64,000 nt of DNA from Zygnema cylindricum (Eukaryota > Streptophyta > Zygnematophyceae > Zygnematales > Zygnemataceae): the NCBI GenBank assembly GCA_037447655.1, contig JBBHKE010002760.1, positions 13,055 to 77,054 of the forward strand, given 5' to 3'. A program made the position numbers and the translations under genes. This document shows positions 34,562-46,435 of the stretch, one piece after another. The notes under the pieces are model-generated. The model did not search any database and was not told the origin of the DNA. It worked only from the letters and a program-made list of their open reading frames with translations. Within the stretch, counting starts at the first letter, position 1. Every line of letters starts with the position of its first letter.

Positions 34562-37374
34562 AACATGGTTCAAGGTTTATTTTACCTCTTTTTGTGACCG
34601 GGAACAATAAACGTTGTTTGTTACAAATATCTTTGTTAACGCAAACTCAAATTTGTGTTAGAATGAGCTTTAACAATATAAAGAGTTTGTTGCCACTATT
34701 TTATTTAGCGCAAACACAAACTTGTGTTATATACATGGTTCAAGGTTTATTGTACCTCTTTTTGTGACTGCAGTACTAAACGTTGTTTGTTACAAATATC
34801 TTTGTTAGCACAAACTCAAATTTGTGTTAGAAAGATGGTTTAGGTTTTTTTTTACCTATTTTTGTGAGCGTTAACAATATTAAGAGTTTTTTACCACTAT
34901 TGTTGTTACCGCAAACACAAACTTGTGTTATAAACATGGTTCAAGGTTTGTTTTACTTCTTTTTGTGACCGCTTCTAATAAACCTTTTTTGTTACAAATA
35001 TCTTTGTTATCCCAATCTCAAATATGTGTAAAAGACATGGTTGAGGGTTTTTTTAAACTATTTTTGTGAGCTTAACAATATAAAGAGTTTGTTGCCACTA
35101 TTGTTGTAAGCGCAAACACAAACTTGTGTTATAAACATGGTTTGAAGTTTATCCTACCTCTTTTTGTGACCGCGAACCATAAATGTTCTTTGTTACATTT
35201 ATTTTTTAGTGCAAACTCAAATTTGTGTTAGAAACAGGTTTAGGGTTTTTATTTATTTATTTTTGTGAGTGTTAACAATATAAAGTGTTTGTTACCACTA
35301 TGGTTTTTAGCGGAACACAAACTTGTATTGTAAACATGGTTTGGAGTTTAATTTCCTCTTTTTTTGAGTGCGAACAATAAACGTTGTTTGTTACAAACAT
35401 CTTTGGTAGCGCAAACTCAAATTTGTGTTAAAAACATGGTGTAGGGATTTTTTTTACTATTTTTGTGAGCGTTAACAATATAAAGAGTTTGTTTTCACTA
35501 TTCTTGTTAGCAAAAACACAAACTTGTGTTATAAACATAGTTTAAGGGTTATTTTACTTATTTTTGTGAGCGCGAACAATAAACGTTGTTTATTACAAAT
35601 ATATTTGTTAGCGCAAAGTCAAACTTGTGTTAGAAACATGGTTTAGGGTTTTTTTTTTAATATTTTTGTGAGCGTTAACAATATAAAGAGTTTCTTGCCA
35701 CTATTTTTGTTAGCGCAAACACAAACTTGTAATATAAACATGATTCAAGGTTCATTTATCTCTTGTTGTGACTGCGAACAATTAACGTTGTTTGTTACAA
35801 ATATCTTTGTTAGCGCAAACTCAAATTTGTGTTAGAATGAGCGTTAACAATATTAAGAGTTTGTTGCCACTATTTTTGTTAGCGCAAACACAAACTTATG
35901 TTGTATACATGGTGCAAGGTTTATTTTTCCTCTTTTTGTGACTGCAGTAATAATCGTTGTTTGATACAAATATCTTTGTTAACGCAAACCCAATTTTGTG
36001 TTTGAAACATGGTTTGTAGTTTTTTTTTTAATATTTTTGTGAGTGTTAACAATATAAAGTGTTATTTACCACTATTGTTGTTAGCGCAAACACACTCTTG
36101 TGTTATCAACATGGTTCAGAACTTATTCTACCTTTTTTTGTGACCGCGAACATTAAACGTTGTTGGTTACAAATATCTTTGTTAGCGCAAACTCAAATTT
36201 GTGTTAAAAACATGGTTTAGATTTTTTTTTAACTATTTTTATGAGCGTTAACAATATAAAGTGTTTGTTACCACTATTGTATTTAGCGCAAACACAAACT
36301 TGTGTTATAAACATGGTTCGGATTTTATTTTACCTCTTTTTGTGATCGCGAAAATAAACGATGTTTGTAACAAATATCTTTGTTATCGCAAACTCATATT
36401 TGTGTTAGAAACATGGTTTAGGATTTTTTTTAACTATTTTTGTGAGCGTTAACAATATAAAGTGTTTGATAGCACTACTGTTGTTAAGGCAAACACAAAC
36501 TTGTGTTATAAACATGGTTCAATGTTTATTTTACCTCTTTTTGTGACCGCGAACAATAAACGTTGTTTGTTACAAATATCTTTGTTAGCGCAAACTCTAA
36601 TTTGTGTGAGAAACATGGTTTAGGGTATTTTTCAACTATTTTTTTGAGCGTTAACAATATAAAGACCTTGTTGCCACTATTGTTGTCAGGGCAAACACAA
36701 ACTTGTGTTATAAACATGGTTCAAGGTTAATTTTACCTCTTTTTGTGACCGTGAACAATAAACGTTGTTTGTTACAAATATATTTGTTAGCGCAAACTCA
36801 AATGTGTGTTAGAAACATGGTTTAATTTTTTTTTTTTAAATATTTTTGTGAGCGTTATCAATATAAAGTGTTTTTTACTACTATTGTTGTTAGGGCAAAC
36901 ACAAACTTGTGTTATAAACATGGTTCGAAGTTTATTCTACCTTTTTTTGTGACCGCAGACATTAAACGTTGTTTGTTATTAATTTCTTTGTTAGCCCAAA
37001 CTCTAATTTGTGTGAGAAACATGGTTTAGGGTTTTTTTCAACTATTTTTGTGAGCGTTATCAATATAAAGACCTTGTTGCCAAAATTGTTGTTAGCGCAA
37101 ACACAAACTTGTGTTATAAACATGGTTCAAGGTTAATTTTACCTCTTTTTGTGACCGCGAACAATAAACGTTGTTTGTTACAAATATATTTGTTAGCGCA
37201 AACTCAAATGTGTGTTAGAAACATGGTTTAGTTTTTTTTTTTTTAATATTTTTGTGAGCGTTATCAATATAAAGAGTTTTTTACCACTATTGTTGTTAGC
37301 GCAAACACAAACTTGTGGTATAAACATGGTTCAAGGTTTATTTTAACTCTTTTTGTGACCGCGAAAAATAAACC
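34562..37374 (+). repeat. 202-bp satellite, third block
   Basis: The dimer satellite continues after the retroelement for about 14 units. The 33-base half-A deletion variant recurs near 34660 and 35833. A two-dimer duplication at about 36590 and 36996 shares CTCTAATTTGTGTGAGAAAC and AAAGACCTTGTTGCC. The array switches directly into the 40-bp satellite near 37375 (AATAAACCTTGTTATTCCTA). Confidence 0.93.
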
Positions 37375-40300
37375 TTGTTATTCCTAACTGTTTGTGTAAT
37401 TTGGTAACAATTCTTGTTATCCCTAAGTGTTTGTGTAAATTAGGTAACAATTCCTGTTAGCGCTTTCTTTTTTGTGTAATTTAGGAAATAATTCTGGTTA
37501 TCGCTAACAATTTGTGTAAATCAGGTAACAATTCATGTTAGCGCTAACAGTTTGTGTAAGTTAGGTAACAATTCTTGTTATCACTAACTGTTTGTGTAAT
37601 TTAGATATCAATTCGTGTTAGCGCTAAGAATTTGTGTAATTTAGGTAACAATTCCTATTAGCGCTAACTATTTCTGTAATTTACGTAACAATTCTTATTA
37701 TCGCTAATAGTTTGTGTAATTTAAATAACAATTCTTGTTAGCGCTATTAGTTTGTGTTATTTAGATTACATTTCTTGTTATCGCTTATTGTTTCTGTAAT
37801 TTAGGTAACAATTCTTGTTATCGCTAACTGTTTGTGTAATTTAGGTAACAATTTTTGTTATGGCTAACTATTTGTGTAATTTAGGAAATAATTTTTGTTA
37901 GCGCTAACTGTTTATGTAAGTTAGATAACAATTCTTGTTAACGCTAACAGTTTGTGTAATTTAGGTAACAATTAGTGCTATCGCTAACATATTGTGTAAT
38001 TTAGATAACAATTCCTGTTACCGCAAACTATTTTTGTAATTTAGGTAACAATTCTTGTTATCGCTAACTGTTTGTGTAATTTAGGTAACAATTTTTGTTA
38101 TGGCTAACTGTTTGTGTAATTTAGGAAACAATTTTTGTTAGCGCTAACTGTTTGTATAAGTTAAATAACAATTAATGTTAGCGCTAACAATTTGTGTCAT
38201 TTATATTACAATTCCTGTAATCGCTAACATATTGTGTAATTTAGATAACAATTCCTGTTACTGCAAACTATTTTTGTAATTTAGGTAACAATTCTTGTTA
38301 TCGCTAATTGCTTGTGTAATTTACAAAACAGTTTTTGTTATCGCCAACAGTTTGTGTAATTTAGGTAACAATTTCTGTGATAGCTAACTGTTTGTGTAAG
38401 TTAGATAACAATTCTTGTTAATTCTAACAATTTGTGTAATTTAGGTAACAATTATTGCTATCGCGAACAGTTTGTGTAAGTTAGATAAAAATTCCCGTTC
38501 GCGCTAACTGATTGTGTAATTAAGATTACAATTCTTCTTATCTCTAATTGTTTGTGTAATTTAGATAACAATTCCCGTTAGCGCTAACTGTTTTGTAATT
38601 TAGGTAACAATTCCTGTTATCGCTAACTATTTGTGTAATTAAAGTAACAATTCTTGATATCGCTAACAGTTTGTGTAATTTAGGTAACAATTCTTGCTAT
38701 TGCTAGCTGTTTGTGTAATTTAGGTTACAATTTTTGTTATCGCTAACAGCTTGTGTAAGTTAGGTGTGAATTCCTATTAGCGCTAACAAGTAGTTTTATT
38801 TAGATAACAATTCCTGTTATTGCTAACAGTTTGTGTAAGTTTGGTATTAATTCTTGTTATCGCTAACTGTTGTGTAAGTAAGGTAACCATTATTGTGAGC
38901 TATAACAGTTTGTATAAGTTAGATAACTATTCCTATTATCCAAAACTGTTTTTGTAATTTTGGTAACAATTCCTGTTATAGCTAACTGTTTGTGAAAGTT
39001 AGGTAACCAACCTTGTTAGCTGTATTAGTTTGTGTAAGTTAGATAACAATTCTTGTTTGAGCTAACTGTGTGTGTAATTTAGATTACAATTCATGTTATT
39101 GCTAACAGTTGTTGTAATTTAGGTAACAATTCATGTTATCGCTAACTGATTGTGTAATTTAGGTAACAATTCTTGTTATTGCTAATTGTTTGTGTAATTT
39201 AGGTAACAATTCTTGTTATCGCTAATAGTTTGTGTAAGTTAGATAACAATTCCTGTAAGCACTAACAGTTTGTGTAATTGAGGTAACCATTCTTAATATC
39301 GCTAATTGTTTGCGTAATTTAGGTAACAAATCTTGTTATCGCTAACTGTTTGTGTAATATAGGTAACAATTCCTGTTATCGCTAAGTGTTTGTGTAATTT
39401 AGGTAACAATTCTTGTTAACACTAATTGTTTGTATAATTTAGGTAACAATTCTTGTTTTTGCTAACAGTTTGTGTAATTTAGGTAACAATTCCTGTTATC
39501 GCTAACAGTTTGTGTAAATTAGATAAAAATTTGTGTTATCACTAAGAGTTTGTTTAATTTAGATAACAATTCGTGTTAGCGCTAAGAGTATGTGTAAATG
39601 AGGTAACCATTCTTACTATCGCTAATTGTTTATGTAATTTAGGTAATAATTATTGTTATCGCAAACAGATTGTGTAATTTAGGTAACAATTCCAGTTATC
39701 GCTTTCTGTTTTTGTACTTTAGGTAACAATTTTTGTTATCGCTAACTATTTGTGTAATATAGTTAACAATTGTTGTTATCGCTAGTTGTTTGTGTAATAT
39801 AGGTTACAATTATTGTTATCGCTAACTGTTTGTGTAAATTAGATAACAATTTATGTTCTCGCTAACAGTTTGTGTAATTTAGGTAAATATTCCTGTTAGC
39901 GCTATCTTTTTGTGTAATTTAGGAAATAATTATTGTTATCGCTATCAATTTGTGTAAATCAGGTAACAATTCCTGTTAGCGCTAACAGTTTGTGTAAGTT
40001 AGGTAACAATTCTTGTTATCACTAACTGTTTGTGAAATTTAGGTAACATTTCCTGTTATCGCTAACTGTTTGTGTAATTTAGATATCAATTCCTATTAGC
40101 GCTAAGATTTTGTGTTATTTAGGTAACAATACCTATTAGCGCTAACTGTTTCTGTAATTTAGGTAACAATTTTTGTTATCGCTAACTGTTTGTGTAATTT
40201 AGGTAACAATTATTGTTGTCGCAAACAGTTTGCGTAATTTAGGTAACAATTCTTGTTATCGCTAATAGTTTGTGTAAGTTAGATAACAATTCATATTAGG

Positions 40301-42766
40301 GCTAACAGTTTGTGTAAGTGAGATTACAATTCCTGTTAATCGTTAAGAGTTTGTGTAATTTAGATAACAATTCTTGTTATCGCTTATGGTTTGTGTAATT
40401 TAGGTGGCAATTATTGTTATCGCTAACTATTTGTGTAATTTAGGTAACAATTCTTGTTATGGCTAACTGTTTGTGTAATTTAGGTAACAATTATTGTTAT
40501 TGCTAACTGTTTGTGTAAGTTATATAACAATCTTGTTAGCGCTAACAGTTTGTGTAATTTAGGTAACAATTACTGTTATTGCTAACAGTTTGTGTAAGTT
40601 AAATAACAATTCATGTTAGCGCTAAGAGTTTGTGTAATTTAGATTATAATTCCTATTATCGCTAACATATTGTATAATTTAGATAACAATTCTTGTTATA
40701 GCAAACTATTTATTTAATTTAGGTAACAATTCTTGTTATCGCTAATTGCTTGTGTAATTAAGGTAACAATTCTTGTTATCGCTAATAGTTTGTGTGATTT
40801 AGGTAACAATTCATGTTATAGCTAACTGTTTGTGTAAGTTAGGTAACGAACCTTGTTAGCTCTAACAGTTTGTGTAAGTTAGATAACAATTCCTATTAGC
40901 GCTAACTATTTGTGTAATTAATATTACAATTCTTGTTATCGCTAATAGTTTGTGTAATTTAAGTAACAATTATTGTTATCTCTAATTGTTTGTGTAATTT
41001 AGGTACCAATTCTTGTTATCGCTAAAAGTTTGTGTAATTTAGATACAAATTTTTGTTAGCGCTAACTGTTTCTGTAGTTTTGGTAAGAATTCCTTTAATC
41101 GTTACCTGTTTGTGTAATTTAGGTAACAATTCTTGTTATCGCTAAGTGTTTGTGTAAAGTAGATAACAATTATTGTTATCGCTAACAATTTGTGTAAATA
41201 AGAAATCAATTCTTGTTAGCACTAACTGTTTGTGTAATTTAGCTAACAATTCTTGTTATTGCTAACTGTTTGTGTAATTTGGTAACAATTCTTGTTATCC
41301 CTAAGTGTTTGTGTAAATTAGGTAACAATTCCTGTTAGCGCTTTCTTTTTGTGTAATTTAGGAAATAATTCTTGTTATCGCTAACAATTTGTGTAAATTA
41401 GGTAACAATTCATGTTACGGCTAACAGTTTGTGTAAGTTACGTAACAATTCTTGTTATCACTAACTGTTTGGGTAATTTAGGTAACAATTCCTGTTATCG
41501 CTAACTGTTTGTATAATTTAGATATCAATTCATGTTAGCGCTAAGAATTTGTGTAATTTAGGTAACAATTCCTATTAGCGCTAACTGTTTATGTAATTTA
41601 GGTAACAATTCTTATTTTTGCTAATACTTTCTCTAATTTAAATAACAATTCCTGTTAGCGCTATTAATTTGTGTTATTTAGATTACAATTCTTGTTATCG
41701 CTTATTGTTTGTGTATTTTAGGTAACAATTCTTGTTATGGCTAACTGTTTGTGTAATTTAGGAAACAATTTCTGTTATAGCTAACTGTTTGTGTAAGTTA
41801 GATAACAATTCTTGTTAACGCTAACAGTTTGTGTAATTTAGGTAACAATTATTGCTATCGCTAACAGTTTGTGTAAGTTAGATAAAAATTCCTGTTAGCG
41901 CTAACTGTTTGTGTAATTAAGATTACAATTCTTGTTATCGCTAACAGTTTGTGTAATTTAGGTAAAAATTCTTGTCATCTCTAATTGTTTGTGTAATTTA
42001 GGTACCAATTCTTGTTATCGCTAAAAGTTTGTGTAATTTAGATAACAATTCCTGTTAGCGCTACGTGTTTCTGTATTTTAGGTAAGAATTCTTGTTATCG
42101 CTAACTATTTGTGTAATTAAAGTAACAATTCTTGATATCGCTAACAGTTTGTGTAATTTAGGTAACAATTTTGGTTATCGCTTACAGTTTGTGTAAGTTA
42201 GGTAACCATTTTTGTTAGCTCTAACAGTTTGTGTAAGTTAGATAACAATTCCTGTTAGCGTTAATAGTTTGTGTAATTTAGGTAACAATTCTTGTTATCG
42301 CTAATTGTTTGTTCAATTTAGGTACCAATTTTTGTTAAAGCTAGCAGTTTGTGTAATTTAGATAACAATTTTGTTTTCGCTAACTGTTTTTGTAATTTAA
42401 GTAACAATTCTTGTTGTTGCTAAAAGTTTGTGTAATTTAGGTAACAATTCCTGTTATCGCTAATAGTTTGTGTAAGTTAAGTAACCATTCTTGTTAGCTC
42501 TAACAGTTTGTGTAAGTTAAATAACAATTCTTGTTATCGTGAACTATTTCTGTAATTAATGTAACCTTTCTCGTTAGCGCTAACAGTTTGTGTAAGTTAG
42601 ATAACAATTCTTGTTATCGCTAATTGTTTCTGTAATTTAGGTCACAATTCTTATTATCGCTAACAGTTTGTGTAATATAAGTAACAACTCTTGTTATCGC
42701 TAACTGTTTCTGTAATTAAGGTAACCTTTCTTGTTAACGCTATAAGATTGTGTAACTTAGATAACA
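37375..42766 (+). repeat. 40-bp satellite array 2
   Basis: About 135 copies of the same 40-bp unit as array 1, in the same orientation. Higher-order structure is visible. Blocks near 37403 and 41281 share CCCTAAGTGTTTGTG and GCTTTCTTTTT variants at an offset of about 3880 bases, and a third copy of part of the block lies near 39901. A 240-bp (six-unit) repeat joins 37820-38050 to 38060-38290. No coding sequence or unique insert is present. On the right it abuts a decayed copia gag. Confidence 0.95.
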
Positions 42767-43301
42767 GTGGACGGTACCTTGGCCGAAATATAAAATGGAT
42801 GGAAAAGGAAAAATCATGAGTGTCTAAGGGTTATCAATAAATCCTTGACTGAGGATTTAGTAATGTCAAATCTAAGTTTCAAAAAGGCAGTTGAATTATG
42901 GAAGTGCTTAGAATGTATTTATGCAAAGACTTCTTTATATCATTAGCTTAGCAATGTTACCAAAATAGTTGAACACAAGTATGTATGAGGTAATATGGAG
43001 AAACACTGTATTGACTTACAAGTATTATTTGCAAAAAATTGATTTGGTAGGAGGAAACTTCAGAGATATCTTGTAAATAAAAATTCTACCTAAAGAATAT
43101 AAGAGCGCATTCGATTGATTGACTGTAATTGACAAAAAGGATTGGAGTTTAGGTGTAGCTAGACGAGTTGTTCTAGAAGAAGAGGCTAATAAAAAGGTTC
43201 TATCAAGTGAGAGGAATATAATGGAATCTAAGTCTCAGTTTCGGAAAATTATAGGTAATTGTGAGTTCGGAGATCTGCCTAAAAAATGTTTTTTACTATA
43301 A
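42767..43301 (+). pseudogene. Decayed copia gag
   Basis: Translations in shifting frames give gag-like text. One segment near 43040-43100 resembles the usual end of the gag core, PKEYKSAFD. It is followed by an open stretch of 60 codons at 43119-43301 (TVIDKKDWSLGVARRVVLEE, then a corrupted zinc-knuckle region near residues 46-60 ending KKCFLL). Several stops lie upstream. The 5' end and 5' LTR are missing where the region joins the 40-bp array. The identification rests on word similarity to copia gag and on the matching polypurine tract and LTR at 44850-46164. Confidence 0.6.
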
Positions 43302-43470
43302 TAACTTAGGACATACCTTCAGGGTATGTCCATTGTATAAAAGTGCATGTGCTACAGGGGAATTTCAAAGATGGATGGGACAACAACCTAGTCCACCCCT
43401 CAACAAGAAGGGACTCAAGTTCTTTCGTAAGTGAGAGACAAGAATTGACATCTGACAAAATGAATACAGT

Positions 43471-43956
43471 GTGTTGAAAAATTTATTTATTTACCGAACC
43501 TTTTGTGTTGTTTGGAATGAGGAGAAAAATATGACAGAAAAAGATCCCGTTGCTGTCAACATTTCCTATGACAAATTGGTGAGTGACACACAATTACTTA
43601 AAGAAGAGGCAACTACAATAAGAGAAGCCAAAGGAAGTGGAGGGCACATGGATGTGGAAGAAACTGGAAAGATTATTGCTACCAAAAATAGTGAGGAGAA
43701 AGAAGAAAGTGAAAAAGACTCGGTTTATGTAACTCCTTCTAGTTATAAATTGGTGTGTAAGCATGACGTACAAGGAGAAGAAATTCATGAAGTAAGGGGA
43801 GTTAAAGAAGTAAACTTTAATTTGGCTGAAGATTATTCTTCAGAAATAGAGAACTCTGAAATGAAAACAAAACTTCAAGAAAAGGAAAGAGATAACGATG
43901 AGATGGAAAAGAGTATTTACACAAAATGGGGAATTAACATCAAAAGTGGAAAATAG
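43471..43956 (+). CDS. Unrecognised charged ORF in decayed retroelement
   Basis: 161 codons, rich in Glu, Lys, Ser and Asp, with no domain I recognise. It lies between the gag remnant and the 3' LTR of the same element, where protease and pol would be expected, but it shows no protease or RT motif. The frame is open for the whole length, including repeated EEKEESEKDS-like acidic clusters. It may be part of the divergent gag-pol linker or chance coding in purine-rich DNA. The start is the first ATG and has no independent support. Confidence 0.25.
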   Translation: MLKNLFIYRTFCVVWNEEKNMTEKDPVAVNISYDKLVSDTQLLKEEATTIREAKGSGGHMDVEETGKIIATKNSEEKEESEKDSVYVTPSSYKLVCKHDVQGEEIHEVRGVKEVNFNLAEDYSSEIENSEMKTKLQEKERDNDEMEKSIYTKWGINIKSGK

Positions 43957-44338
43957 TGTGGGTTTAAAAACTATTGAACTCATCCAAAAACAAGTAAAAA
44001 TTGCTAATAAAATGAGACTAAAGAAAAAAGTTCATGCAACTGCTAGGAAGAGGAAAGAGCAGCTAACTGAAAAGAGGGTGAGAATGAATATATTGAAAAT
44101 ACATACACTTAAGAGAAGTAGCAGATCTATGGAAAAAGACCGAAAGTTAGTAAGAAAAATTTCACCTTACAGAGGTAGTAAGAGGGGAAACCATGGAAAA
44201 ACTATGAACAGATCAGCGAGTCATAAGAAATCAAGAAAAAGAGAAAGATTGCGCAAACACATTTGGAGAAGAAAACTGTTACAAAATAGATCACACCGAA
44301 GAACACAACAAGAAACACTGAGAGAATGTGTAACGTGA
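43898..44338 (+). CDS. Unrecognised basic ORF overlapping the previous one
   Basis: 146 codons, strongly basic (many KK, RK and RR pairs, for example KKSRKRERLRKHIWRRKLL), beginning inside the preceding ORF in another frame. The change from acidic to basic across the overlap suggests that a frameshift split one former ORF, though no family is recognised. The basic composition would fit nucleic-acid binding, but it also follows directly from the AGA/AAA-rich DNA. Confidence 0.2.
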   Translation: MRWKRVFTQNGELTSKVENSVGLKTIELIQKQVKIANKMRLKKKVHATARKRKEQLTEKRVRMNILKIHTLKRSSRSMEKDRKLVRKISPYRGSKRGNHGKTMNRSASHKKSRKRERLRKHIWRRKLLQNRSHRRTQQETLRECVT

Positions 44339-44859
44339 AACTGTGGAGACTTTAAGGACTTTTCAGGAAATTTTATGAGACATTGGTGCAGCAATGTCAA
44401 CAACATACATCTAACAAAATGGAGGGCGTGGAAGCTTCTAATGGGGGACAATGTGCAGCAATTGTTTGATAAAGTGTGTAGGTGATTGGTTTTCGGGAAA
44501 ATCTGATAACATGGCTAGGTGACAAATACAAATGGCGATTCGAATTCTCGGGAGAGATGTTATAACATTAGTGAAGAGACAGTTTGGCATTTATGGCTTA
44601 CGGGGAGCTGTTACAAGATAAATTTTGCAAGGTGGTGGTTTTTCAAAAAGACGAATAGGAAATAGCGAAGGTAGCAGGAGCAATGGCAACATCAACAAAA
44701 CAGTGGTGATGTGTTGTTTTTGCTAAAAAATTTGTATGATGAAGAGTGGGGGTTGATAGTAATTTTTGAATCTCTAAATATTTTCTTTTGTGTGTATATC
44801 CATTAGAATAGATATAACAACATACAAAATGGACTACTGAGTCTAAAGCTTTAGGGGAG
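44339..44859 (+). other. Non-coding 3' part of retroelement up to the polypurine tract
   Basis: No ORF of useful length and no recognised protein similarity. The last bases (CTTTAGGGGAG, 44849-44859) form a polypurine tract directly before the LTR. Confidence 0.5.
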
Positions 44860-46164
44860 TGTTGAGATAGAAAGTTGTAGTCTCAGTAGATGAGACTGTG
44901 AGGAAGAAGTTAAGGGTAAAAAGGAGCGATTGCTAGGGCTGCGATGTCAAAATAACGCAACATTACAACATAGCAGTACAGGTGCATAATTTATTCTTAC
45001 TGGGTTGCTTTATACTAATTTGCGCAGCATGGCAACATAACAGTACACACGGCACTTTGTATTCATACTGCGCTGCGATGTCAACCTAGCGCAGCGTAGT
45101 AGCAAAACAATACACGCTCCACTTTTACTGCACTGCGATATCGAACTAGCGCAGCGTAGCAGCATAGCATTTCACGCTGCATATTTTTATGGGTGCACGA
45201 AACTAAATTTTGAGGGGAGTATTATTTTGAAAAGTTAGTTTTGTGCGTACGAGACACTTTTTGTGCGTAACTGCTAAGTGGATTTAATATGGAGACTCGA
45301 ATAAATTCAGGGATTGGGGGAGCGAACATACGGATATAATTAAAGTGGCGTGAATTGGCGCAAAAGAATGGATGGCGGATCGTGAAGCGCTCCGATATGG
45401 AATAAACGAAATATTGAAATAAGCGCCGCTAGTACGGCGGAGCTGCGATGCTGTTAAGTCAACGCAGCTGCAGCTATTTTTATGATCCGTAGGGACAGCG
45501 CAATCGAGTAATGATGATTGTACGGTAGTGGTAGCTTAGTAGTTGCTTAGCGGTAGCTTGGATTTTGACATACGAAGATTGCGGAGATGTCGGTGTAAAT
45601 AGTCTATACAACACAGGTTTTTCCTTTTGGCTAATTAGTTTATTAGAGTAGATAAAGTACGGCTGGTATGCCTCCGTACATTCAATAGTGAAATCTTTGA
45701 GTATAACTTGCAGGACTTAGATTATTTTATGTATCGCAGTCAAGAATTATCAGAGCAATGGCAAACTGTTTTCTGCATCTTTGACCTGTTGGTGTGATCA
45801 CTCTATTTGGTGCTTTCATGTGAAACTTTGTGGAGTTATTCTAAGATATAGAATATATATATATCTGTGAAGTTTCATATTAGTCTAGTTTCTGTGTAAG
45901 ATTCTTTGAGTAGTCTAAGTGGTTAGTTTGTGAAGGTGTCAACTGTTTTTGTGAAACTCTGGAGCTTATATCTTTTAGATTCCTTGGTGGATTTGGTTGT
46001 AACTTTGGAATCTTACAGTGTATATAGTATACTGCCTATTGTTTTAGTTTGAGGATATTTTGTGTTTTGTGGAGTAATCGATGCTGTGTGAAAAACAATT
46101 GTTTGAGGGGTAGTCCGTGGTGCATCTGAGAGTAATCCATGGCTGAAATAGGCTATAGACAACA
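44860..46164 (+). mobile_element. 1.3-kb copia 3' LTR (second LTR family)
   Basis: Begins TGTTGAGATAG after a polypurine tract and ends ATAGACAACA, giving TGTTG...CAACA termini and a length of 1305 bp. Inside are about four imperfect 60-base repeats (44940-45180) with the words CTGCGATGTC, TAGCGCAGCGTAG and CACGCT. It lacks the GTAC-rich words of the 30-kb LTR family. It ends exactly where the minus-strand copia pol begins, so this element probably inserted into, or was joined to, that older copy. Confidence 0.7.
44940..45180 (+). repeat. 60-bp tandem repeats inside the LTR
   Basis: Two copies at 45061-45120 and 45121-45180 align base for base (CTGCG/CACTGCGATRTC, CTAGCGCAGCGTAG). Two weaker copies lie upstream at about 44940-45060. 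The position near the LTR start suggests U3 enhancer repeats. Confidence 0.65.
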
Positions 46165-46414
46165 CCTCCTAGTCTCTTTTCCTACGATCATTAAGATTGC
46201 TAGTGAGTACTCTAACAGCGGCCGCTATGTGTGGCCTTGTACAGATGATAAAGTAGATTAAACTTCCTACGACGTGTCTATAAAAAATAGACTTCGTAAA
46301 CTCTCTCTCCTCTGGACTCATCTGATCATCTAAGATTATCACTCCTCTTTCTACACTCCCATCACTTACTTTCTTCAAGTCCATGGGAGTATTAGAACTA
46401 TTTGCTTTCACCAT
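46165..46414 (-). pseudogene. Copia connection/RNase H start, truncated
   Basis: 82 codons on the minus strand: STPMDLKKVSDGS, then DQMSPEEREFTKSIFYRHVV, GSLIYFIICTRPHIAAAVRV and NDRRKRD at the truncated end. This is the RT-RNase H connection of copia pol. The rest of RNase H and the 3' LTR are missing, because 46164 is the end of a different LTR. It closely matches 51785-52819, the same region in a plus-strand relative. Confidence 0.8.
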
Positions 46415-46435
46415 CTAGAATTTCTCAAACATATT

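Noticed and set aside
25478-42766. 40-bp repeats as a CRISPR array
   Set aside because: The repeats are contiguous with no spacers, all units vary, and the context is eukaryotic with no cas genes.
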